Positions 57,623 to 64,000 of a DNA stretch of 64,000 nucleotides are shown here, piece by piece; the first letter of the stretch is position 1; each line of letters begins with the position of its first letter. Origin of the DNA: Gemmata massiliana (GTDB lineage: Bacteria > Planctomycetota > Planctomycetia > Gemmatales > Gemmataceae); contig NZ_LR593886.1 of assembly GCF_901538265.1 (NCBI RefSeq), forward strand, positions 1,364,001 through 1,428,000. Reading direction: 5' to 3'. The notes below the pieces were generated by a model. It was not told where the DNA came from and made no database searches. It worked only from the letters and a program-made list of their open reading frames with translations. Made by a program: the position numbers and the translations under genes.

Positions 57623-58783
57623 TTGGAACTCCTCGCGCCCTGGCTCGAACCGCGGACCGCTTACATCCACGTCCCGTTTTGCGCACACCACTGCGGGTAC
57701 TGCGACTTCGCGGTGATCGCGGGGCAGGACCACCTCATTGACCTGTACCTCGACGCGCTCGCGGCCGAACTCGCGACGCTCGGCGCCCCGCGCCCGGTCG
57801 AGAGCCTGTTCATCGGCGGTGGAACACCAACGCACCTGTCTGCGAATCAGTTGGAACGCTTGTTGGAAGCGATCACGCGCTGGCTGCCGTCGGCGCTCGA
57901 AGGTACCTCACGCGAATTCTCTATCGAGGCCAATCCCGATTCACTCACCGAAGAGAAAGCGGCAGTGCTGGCGGCGTTCGGCGTGAACCGCGTGAGCATC
58001 GGAGTGCAGTCGTTTCGGCCCGAGTCGCTCGCGGTTCTGGACCGGCGCCACGCGCCAGAACACATCGGGCGCGCGGTCGAAACGACGCGGAAGCACATCC
58101 CCACGGTGTCGTTTGACCTGATCTTCGGGGCACCGGGTTCAACACTGGCAAGTTGGTGTGCCGACTTGGACGCGGCGCTCGCGTTCGGGCCGCAGCACGT
58201 CTCCACTTACGGGCTGACCTACGAGAAAGGCACGCCGCTGTGGAAGCGGCAGCACCGCGGTCAAATCGCGCCGGTGCCGGAGGACGACGAACTCGCGATG
58301 TACGAGCACGCGATGGACCGGCTCGCGGGAGCCGGGTTTGAACACTACGAGATATCGAACTTCGCTCGTCCGGGCTTCCGGTGTCGACACAACGAACGGT
58401 ACTGGGCGAACGAGGCGTATTATGGTTTCGGTGTGGGAGCCGCGCGCTACGTACACGGCGCACGCGAATTGAACGTGCGCGACACGAAGCTCTACATTCG
58501 CAAAGCGCTCAGTGGAGAACCGGTCGCGTTCCAGCGTGAAGAACTGGACCCGCGAGCGCGTGCCTTCGAGACGATGGCGACACAACTCCGGCGCGCGGAC
58601 GGGATCAATCGCGCGCGCTTTCACGAGCAAACGGGCTTCGCGCTCGACACGCTTGCGCCTGCCGCGCTCTTGCTTCTGCGTGAAAACGCTCTCGTGAGTG
58701 ACGACGGATCAGACGTGCGGCTCACGCGCCGCGGGAAATGCGTCGCCGACGCCGCAGTGTCGGAGCTGCTGAAGGAAGCCTGA
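57623..58783 (+). CDS. hemW: HemW-like radical SAM heme chaperone
   Basis: The protein has the radical SAM motif in YIHVPFCAHHCGYCDF (three Cys), then a HemW-like body: ESLFIGGGTPTHLSANQLER, EFSIEANPDSLTEEKAAVLA, VNRVSIGVQSFRPESLAVLD, SFDLIFGAPGSTLASWCADL, VSTYGLTYEKGTPLWKR and HYEISNFARPGFRCRHNERYWAN. HemW binds heme and delivers it to target proteins; older annotation calls it coproporphyrinogen III dehydrogenase. The start is uncertain: the open frame reaches back to a TTG at 57578 through repeat-like DNA (GGAACTTGGAACTTGG); TTG 57623 is my best guess. Confidence 0.85.
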   Translation: MELLAPWLEPRTAYIHVPFCAHHCGYCDFAVIAGQDHLIDLYLDALAAELATLGAPRPVESLFIGGGTPTHLSANQLERLLEAITRWLPSALEGTSREFSIEANPDSLTEEKAAVLAAFGVNRVSIGVQSFRPESLAVLDRRHAPEHIGRAVETTRKHIPTVSFDLIFGAPGSTLASWCADLDAALAFGPQHVSTYGLTYEKGTPLWKRQHRGQIAPVPEDDELAMYEHAMDRLAGAGFEHYEISNFARPGFRCRHNERYWANEAYYGFGVGAARYVHGARELNVRDTKLYIRKALSGEPVAFQREELDPRARAFETMATQLRRADGINRARFHEQTGFALDTLAPAALLLLRENALVSDDGSDVRLTRRGKCVADAAVSELLKEA

Positions 58784-58797
58784 TTCGTAAGCAACAC

Positions 58798-58862
58798 ACC
58801 CGCTCGTTAACACTCGCGGTTCGCCAAACGCCAAGGCGAACCGCGAGTGTTAACGAGCGGGT
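58798..58862. repeat. ACCCGCTC-type hairpin, 28-base perfect arms
   Basis: Arms 58798-58825 and 58835-58862 are perfectly complementary with a nine-base loop. The arm starts ACCCGCTCGTTAACACTCGC and ends CGGTTCGCC, a variant of the hairpins at 28912 and 47203. It overlaps by three bases the next stem. Confidence 0.92.
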
Positions 58863-58906
58863 TGAGATCAAGTGGTCGGGCACAGCCCGACCACTTGATC
58901 TCAACC
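58860..58906. terminator. Long perfect stem-loop between convergent genes
   Basis: Twenty-two-base perfect arms (58860-58881, 58885-58906) with an ACA loop. It lies directly after the previous hairpin and five bases before the stop of the minus-strand gene, so it probably ends transcription from both sides, though neither strand has a clear T run. Confidence 0.7.
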
Positions 58907-58910
58907 CACA

Positions 58911-61900
58911 TTACGCCTTCACCAGAATCACGCCCTCGCCGTTGCGGAGTGTCACCGACGTGACGTACTGGCCCAGCGTGCCGTTCGAGTTCACGATGCG
59001 GTACGTGCCGTTCAGTTGGTGCGTCGTTGCGGTGTTGTCCGCGGTCGTCCCCTCGCCCTTGCCTTGAGCGTAGGAGAGCGGCTTGTACAGCACGAGGGCG
59101 TTCTCGTACTCGCGCGAGAGCACCTGATAGGTGAGGTCCGCGTTCGCCGGGTCTTTGCCCGTTGCGAACGTCTTCATCGTGCCCACCGGGGCGCCGACGT
59201 CTACGTTCACGACCGGGGTCCAGTGTCCGGACCACGAAGTGGAGGGGCTGTCGCCGCCGTAGAACATCAGGAACGTGCGGTCCGGGTCGCCGACCAGGTA
59301 GTAGTACGCGAGCGTCGCGATCTGCGTGCGCGAGTCGAACCGGCTCCCCCCCTCGGGGCTGCTGTCGATTACGAGGTACGGGTTCCCGGTCGTGCCCAGG
59401 CGCCGGTTGATGAGCGCGGCCGCGTCGCCCACTTCGGACCAGTTGGCGCTCATCGGGCGGATCAGGAACTCCTCGAACGCGCCGCCCGAGTTCGCCACGA
59501 TCGGGTCCGCGGTCGTCGCGCCACCGGCCGTGTTCGCCAAGATCCACTTCGGCCCGATCGCGCGGGACACGGAATTCATCAGCGCGCCAGAATCCTCGCT
59601 GAAGGTTCCGGTCGGTTCCAGGACGCTGACGCCGGGGAAGGGGAGCTTCCCGGTCGCGTTGTCCATGAAGATCCCGTCGGCGGTCGAGTACTGGGCCAGC
59701 AGGCGCTGGTGGTAATCAGCGGCCCAGTGGCGCACCGCCGCGGACGACGGGTTGGTGACGTACCGCATCTGCCCGTAGTACGGGTAGAACAGCCGCGACT
59801 CGTACACGAACCGCGCGTCCATCCCGGCCTGCCGGTTAGCGTACTCGGTGTCGCTCAGGTACCCGTCGTGGTTCGCGTCGGCGGAGTAATCGAACGCGGG
59901 GATGGTACCGGTCTGCCCGCCGTTCGCGTTCACGTAGTCGCGCCCGAAGATGGTGAGCAGCTCCGCGCCGTTGGCCGCGGTCCCGCTGGTCACGCGGAAC
60001 CGGACCGAGAAGAGCCGCGCGCCGCCCGGTGTCATCGAGGAGGCCACCCAGTCGCTCGGCGGGTCGAACGTGATCTGCCCGGAGGCCGTCAGCCCGTTGG
60101 TACCGTCCTTGTTCAGCGTGAGCGTCTTCCACGCGGTCGGGTTGCCGTTCGCGTCCACCGCGGTCGCGTACTCCCACGTTCCGGACCACCCGCTCGACGC
60201 CCCGCGTGCGAGCGTGATGTTCATTTCGCGGAACTTCTCCACGAACCCGACCGAGGTGGTGGTGCCGGCGGCCCCGAGCTGCACGTTGGTCGAGCGCCCG
60301 CCGCGCGCCGCGGAGGTCACGTCCGTCGGGGTGGCGGTGCCGTTCGACTGGTACACGCCCCAGAACCAGTTCACCGGCTGCGACGACGGGCTGGTGCCCT
60401 GGAACGCGGTCGCCTTCGTCACGTGGTAGAACGCGAGTTCGCGCGACGCCCCGGTGCGGTCCGCGTACTGGAGCCAGTCCGTGAGCAGGCCCTGGTAGAG
60501 GTTGCTCACGTTGCTGTAAATGAGCTGCGGGGTGTTCGGCGAGGCGCTGTTGATCGTGTTCAGGTAGCTCGGGTTCGGGATCACGAGGTCGATGCTGTTC
60601 TTGAGCAGGTACTGCTCGAACGAGTCGCCGACGGGCGTCCCGCTGTACGCGAGCATCGCGAGGCGGATGTAGTCGTAGTGCTTCGGGATCACCGGGTCCG
60701 GGAGCGGGTCCATGTTCGGGTTGGACACCGTGAACGTGACGTCCTTCTCGGTGACGTTCCCCGCCTGATCGAACACGCGCACGACGAGCGTGTACGTGCC
60801 GTTGACTACGGTGGTGCTGTCGAACGTCCAGTCGGCCGGCCCGGTCGCGGAGATCGCCCGCACCACGTTGTTCAGCCGGAACTCGATGCGGTTGAAATCC
60901 CCGGTGACGGTCGCGCGGAAGGTGACCTCGCCCGTCACGTTCCCGGTCCCGCTCACGCGCGTGACATCAACCTGCGGCCCGCTCGCGGCGCCGATCGGCT
61001 TCGCATCGAAGTCGTCGACCGTCAGGGTGCCGGAGACCGCGGCCTTGCGCCCGACCCCGGCCTTCCCGCCGCCGGAGATGCTCGAATCACTGAGTGTCAC
61101 CGCGAAGTCCGGGCTGTCGGACCAGGTGCCGTTCGGCGTGAGCCACTGCCGCGTGTCCGGGCGGTACAGTTGCACCTTCAATTGGTTGCCCTCGACGGTC
61201 AGGCGCGCCCGCACCCACTGCCCGCTGAGGTACGCGGAGGACTTGACCGACGCGAGCACCGTTTCGGTGCCGTTGACCACCTTCACGAGCTTGGCTTCCA
61301 GCCCGCGCGTGAGGGTGATCGCGTAGTAGGTCGGTGTGGAGCCCTGGACGTTCGTCCCGCGGGCGAAGATCTGCGCGGGGATGAGGCTGTCCAGGTAGAT
61401 CGCGGCGGACACGTCCACGTCGGCCGGTAAGTCGGTGTTCGACCACGCCCGGGCCGCCGTGTTGGAAAGCCCGTTCGAGGCGAAGCCGTTGTCCGGGCTG
61501 AGGGCGCGAGTGGGCGTCGTTTTGAAGCCGCCCGTGGAATCAGAGGCCCAGGTGTTCCATGTGGTCGGCGCCGACCCGACCGGGGTGGTGTCGAACGTCT
61601 CCGTGACGCTCGGCGCCGTGCTAAACCCGGAGAAGTCGTCGAGCTGGACGGCCCCGAAGTACAGCCCGTTCCGCCCGACCCCGATCTTGCCGCCACCGGT
61701 GATGGCCGTGGTGGTGGAAATGACGCTCGTTTGTGCGGCCTGCCACGTTCCGTTGGCCGCGAGGTACTGGCCCGTGTCCTGGCGCACGACCTGGACCTTA
61801 ACGCTGCTGCCCTCGGGGATCAGCGAGACGCGGACCCACTGACCGGAGAAGTACGACGAGGTCGGCGAGGAAACCGTTCCCAGGACGCGCGTGCTCGCGC

Positions 61901-62300
61901 CGTTGACCTCCAGGAGCTGCACCTTCAGGCCGCGCGTGACGACCGCGGCGAGGTAGCTCCGGTCGCCGGATTCGAGGTTCGTGCCGCGTGCGAACACGTA
62001 CATCGGGACGAGCGAATCGACCTTGAGCGAGACCTCGGCGCCGGTGTCGGCGTCGAACGTCTCCGGGTACCACGTCATCGAGGACGTGCGGCTCCCGGCG
62101 CTCGACACGAGGCCGGCGGACCCGCCCGCGCCCTGACCGGCCGCGCTCGTGAACGTGGTGGTTCCGTCGCTCGCCCACGACGACCACCCGCTCGGCAGAG
62201 CGGGGGGCGCGGTGGAGTTGAAGGTTTCGGTGAAGAGTGGGGAGAGGTTCTCGCGGACTTCGAGCGTTTCGAGCGAAAGGCACGTGCGCGGTTGTGACAT
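58911..62300 (-). CDS. Large exported protein with duplicated N-terminal domain and GHL15-like C-terminal part
   Basis: The 1129-residue protein starts CLSLETLEVRENLSP, the LExLExRxxLSP start typical of planctomycete secreted proteins. Two repeats of about 220 residues follow: both have ETFxxT, then W-x-x-WASD, FARGTNxxxxx, GQWVRxxL and GGGKxGVGR. A fibronectin/Big-like domain lies at about 440-540. The C-terminal half (about 545-1129) has YDYIRLAMLAYSGTPVGDSF, LLTDWLQYADRTGASRELAF, AQYSTADGIFMDNATGKLPF and NAVLVYK-type strands, resembling putative glycoside hydrolases of the GHL15 kind. Enzyme activity is not proven. Confidence 0.75.
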   Translation of the reverse strand: MSQPRTCLSLETLEVRENLSPLFTETFNSTAPPALPSGWSSWASDGTTTFTSAAGQGAGGSAGLVSSAGSRTSSMTWYPETFDADTGAEVSLKVDSLVPMYVFARGTNLESGDRSYLAAVVTRGLKVQLLEVNGASTRVLGTVSSPTSSYFSGQWVRVSLIPEGSSVKVQVVRQDTGQYLAANGTWQAAQTSVISTTTAITGGGKIGVGRNGLYFGAVQLDDFSGFSTAPSVTETFDTTPVGSAPTTWNTWASDSTGGFKTTPTRALSPDNGFASNGLSNTAARAWSNTDLPADVDVSAAIYLDSLIPAQIFARGTNVQGSTPTYYAITLTRGLEAKLVKVVNGTETVLASVKSSAYLSGQWVRARLTVEGNQLKVQLYRPDTRQWLTPNGTWSDSPDFAVTLSDSSISGGGKAGVGRKAAVSGTLTVDDFDAKPIGAASGPQVDVTRVSGTGNVTGEVTFRATVTGDFNRIEFRLNNVVRAISATGPADWTFDSTTVVNGTYTLVVRVFDQAGNVTEKDVTFTVSNPNMDPLPDPVIPKHYDYIRLAMLAYSGTPVGDSFEQYLLKNSIDLVIPNPSYLNTINSASPNTPQLIYSNVSNLYQGLLTDWLQYADRTGASRELAFYHVTKATAFQGTSPSSQPVNWFWGVYQSNGTATPTDVTSAARGGRSTNVQLGAAGTTTSVGFVEKFREMNITLARGASSGWSGTWEYATAVDANGNPTAWKTLTLNKDGTNGLTASGQITFDPPSDWVASSMTPGGARLFSVRFRVTSGTAANGAELLTIFGRDYVNANGGQTGTIPAFDYSADANHDGYLSDTEYANRQAGMDARFVYESRLFYPYYGQMRYVTNPSSAAVRHWAADYHQRLLAQYSTADGIFMDNATGKLPFPGVSVLEPTGTFSEDSGALMNSVSRAIGPKWILANTAGGATTADPIVANSGGAFEEFLIRPMSANWSEVGDAAALINRRLGTTGNPYLVIDSSPEGGSRFDSRTQIATLAYYYLVGDPDRTFLMFYGGDSPSTSWSGHWTPVVNVDVGAPVGTMKTFATGKDPANADLTYQVLSREYENALVLYKPLSYAQGKGEGTTADNTATTHQLNGTYRIVNSNGTLGQYVTSVTLRNGEGVILVKA

Positions 62301-62614
62301 GGTGCGGCGTTGCTCCTCAACGTTGTGCGTCAGCCCGCGAACGGGTGGCCACGAGGCGCTGGTGGCTCCAGCGCGGTTCGGGCCGTTCGTGACCGTGGGT
62401 CGTGTTGTCTCCTAAAGCTCGGCTGCCGGTTGAGGCGGCGGAGAAGAATTGCGCGCACGATGTCGGAAGCCACCCGATTTGTGCCGTTACCGCACCGATG
62501 ACGGGCGCGACACGCACGACACGAACGGTTTCACATGGGAAGTGGTGCGGGCAGAGACAGATGTGCGGGCGAACTTAGTCTCTAAGCGATTTCATGAGAA
62601 GGGGAGGAAGGCTA

Positions 62615-62778
62615 CCTACCCCTATCCCTCTCCCTGAAGGGAAGGGGAGTCCCAGAAGAACCTACCCCCGTCCCCCTCCCTGAAGGGAAGGGGTGCAGGC
62701 ATTTCATACCCGAATGTCGTCGTCCTAATCGTAGAGACTTCGCGCGTCAGTACCCCTTTGAGGGGGACGGGGGGTAGG
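62615..62778. repeat. C-rich direct and inverted repeats in a gene-free stretch
   Basis: CCTACCCCTATCCCTCTCCC (62615) and CCTACCCCCGTCCCCCTCCC (62661) begin two near-identical copies, each followed by TGAAGGGAAGGGG. A G-rich complement of the second (62760-62778) lies downstream, just before the pyk 3' end. The rest of the 62301-62787 gap shows no gene. The text is related in style to the repeat inside hrpB. Confidence 0.75.
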
Positions 62779-62787
62779 TTGCTTCTC

Positions 62788-64000
62788 CTACGGCTCGCAG
62801 GACGTGCCGCCTTCGCCGACGCGGACGACGCGGACCGTGGGGAACCGCGGGCCGCCCGCGATCGGGTGCCCGGCGAGGATCACGACGCGCTCGCCCGGGG
62901 CCACCGTGCCGGCCTTGAACGCATCTTCAACAGCGGTAGCCATACGATCCCCACCCGGTGCGACCGGTGTCATGCGCACGGGCGTGATTCCCCACACGAG
63001 CGCTAGGCGCTGTAGCACCGCGTCCGTGGGCGCGACCGCCACGACGGGCGTCCACGGACGGTTCCGTGTGACCAGTTTCGCCGTGCGCCCCGAGAGCGTC
63101 GGTGTCACGATCGCCGAAGCGTTCACTTCGTCGGCGAGCGAGCACGCGGCCTGGGTGATGGTGTTGTCGATGTCGTCGCTGGCCACGTCGAACGAGGTCG
63201 TGTGGGGCGTGCGCGAGTGGCGCAGGTGCGATTCGGTCTCGACCGCGATGCGGTGCATGCACGCGACCGCATCGATCGGGTACGAGCCGACCGCCGTTTC
63301 GCCGGACAGCATGACGGCGTCGGTGCCGTCGAAGATCGCGTTCGCCACGTCGCTCGCTTCGGCACGCGTCGGGCGCGGGTTGTTCCGCATCGAGTCGAGC
63401 ATGTCCGTCGCGGTGATGACCGGCTTCCCGGCCGCCCGCGCTTCGGCGATCAGCCGCTTTTGCACGGTCGGCACGCGCTCCAGGGGTAACTCTACCCCCA
63501 GGTCGCCGCGCGCCACCATGATCGCGTCGAACGCGGCCACGATCGCACCCGCGCGCCCGACCGCTTCGGGGCGCTCGATCTTCGCGAGCACCGGAACGTT
63601 CATTCCCAGAGCCGCACACGCGGCGCGCACCTCGTCTGCGGCTTCCGGCCCGCGCACGAACGACACCGCGACCCAATCCACCCCGGCGCGCGCGGCCACG
63701 GCGAGCGCGGCGTGGTCCCGTTCGGTGAGCGCGGCCATCGTGAGCGGCGTGTCCGGCAGGTTCAGCCCCTTGTTCGGGTGGAGCGTGCCGCCCACCACGA
63801 CCCGGGCGACGACGCGCCCGTCGCAGGTTTCGCCCGCTTCTAGTTGGAGCCGCCCGTCGTCGAGGAGCATCCGGTGCCCGGGGCGCACGTCCGCGAGCAT
63901 CTCCGGTTCGGTGATGACCAGATCGGAAACGTCGACCGGTGTGTTCGTGAGCGAGAAGTGGACCTTGTCCCCCGCGTTGAGGAAGCGGAGCGAAGAAATC
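62788..64000 (-). CDS. pyk: Pyruvate kinase, 3' part (5' end beyond window)
   Basis: The frame is open to the right edge of the window, so the N-terminal part is missing. The visible part starts ISSLRFLNAGDKVHFSL (window edge), then MLLDDGRLQLEAG, NKGLNLPDTPLTMAALTERD, VAVSFVRGPEAADEV, VLAKIERPEAVG, IMVARGDLGVELPLERVPTV and QKRLI, MLDSMRNNPRPTRAEASDVA, AIFDGTDAVMLSGETAVGSY, and the C-terminal domain. Pyruvate kinase makes pyruvate and ATP from PEP and ADP. In the usual ATQMLESM block the Gln is Asp (ATDMLDSM). Confidence 0.95.
   Translation of the reverse strand, partial: ISSLRFLNAGDKVHFSLTNTPVDVSDLVITEPEMLADVRPGHRMLLDDGRLQLEAGETCDGRVVARVVVGGTLHPNKGLNLPDTPLTMAALTERDHAALAVAARAGVDWVAVSFVRGPEAADEVRAACAALGMNVPVLAKIERPEAVGRAGAIVAAFDAIMVARGDLGVELPLERVPTVQKRLIAEARAAGKPVITATDMLDSMRNNPRPTRAEASDVANAIFDGTDAVMLSGETAVGSYPIDAVACMHRIAVETESHLRHSRTPHTTSFDVASDDIDNTITQAACSLADEVNASAIVTPTLSGRTAKLVTRNRPWTPVVAVAPTDAVLQRLALVWGITPVRMTPVAPGGDRMATAVEDAFKAGTVAPGERVVILAGHPIAGGPRFPTVRVVRVGEGGTSCEP

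Noticed and set aside
1-64000. tRNA or rRNA genes, and island attachment sites
   Set aside because: No cloverleaf, rRNA text or matching direct repeats at plausible borders were found by eye; the left border is outside the window.

Overview
The window looks like a chromosomal segment of a planctomycete of the Gemmataceae type. The evidence is consistently high GC and the presence of families typical of that group: DUF1501, two DUF1559 proteins, a planctomycete cytochrome c with WD40 repeats, a TIGR03000-like exported protein, a DUF1580-like HTH protein, a protein of the MTEAEWL...RGCWVVDL family, a Ser/Thr kinase next to an ECF sigma factor, and an exported protein with an LExLExRxxLSP start. 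This assignment is inferred from protein families, not from a search.

Positions 1-15306 are accessory DNA. Positions 238-8124 hold a phage-derived block, all on the plus strand: an AlpA-like HTH, a replication-initiator-like protein overlapping a DnaB helicase, a prohead protease, a second HTH, structural-type proteins, a tape-measure-like coiled coil, a tail-chaperone-like protein and a P27-type small terminase. No large terminase, portal, major capsid or integrase is visible, so the block is either a decayed prophage or a phage satellite whose left end lies outside the window. A two-gene membrane module with its own promoter and operators follows (8346-9310). Next is a CRISPR array of 19 repeats and 18 spacers (9844-11187) with no cas gene in the window. 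Repeat decay places its leader on the right, so it is probably transcribed on the minus strand, downstream of a minus-strand trio (RHH protein, ArsR-like regulator, membrane protein). Divergent from that trio, a promoter carrying three CCCCTAG-N7-CTAG repeats drives a run of very small genes (12592-13968).

Positions 15307-25389 hold small unknown and membrane proteins and several signalling genes: a membrane Ser/Thr kinase fused to a DJ-1/PfpI-like domain beside an ECF sigma factor, a PAS-GAF-receiver protein whose phosphoacceptor Asp is Glu, and a frameshifted HEPN-like gene coupled to an unknown partner.

Positions 25525-38720 are mostly core genes: dGTPase-like HD hydrolase, PIN-TRAM RNase, TPR protein, CDF cation transporter, cytochrome c/WD40 protein, mqnD of the futalosine menaquinone pathway, an amino-acid ABC transporter with fused binding protein and permease, and hrpB carrying an in-frame palindromic repeat.

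Positions 39048-64000 are rich in envelope and secreted proteins controlled by sigma/anti-sigma pairs: an ECF sigma factor upstream of a zinc-finger protein fused to alpha-2-macroglobulin-like domains, a second ECF sigma with an RskA-like anti-sigma, two DUF1559 proteins, a DUF1501 protein and two paralogous low-complexity secreted proteins. guaB, hemW and the 3' part of pyk are the housekeeping genes here. Long perfect hairpins of a few sequence families recur between genes from about 28.8 kb onward.
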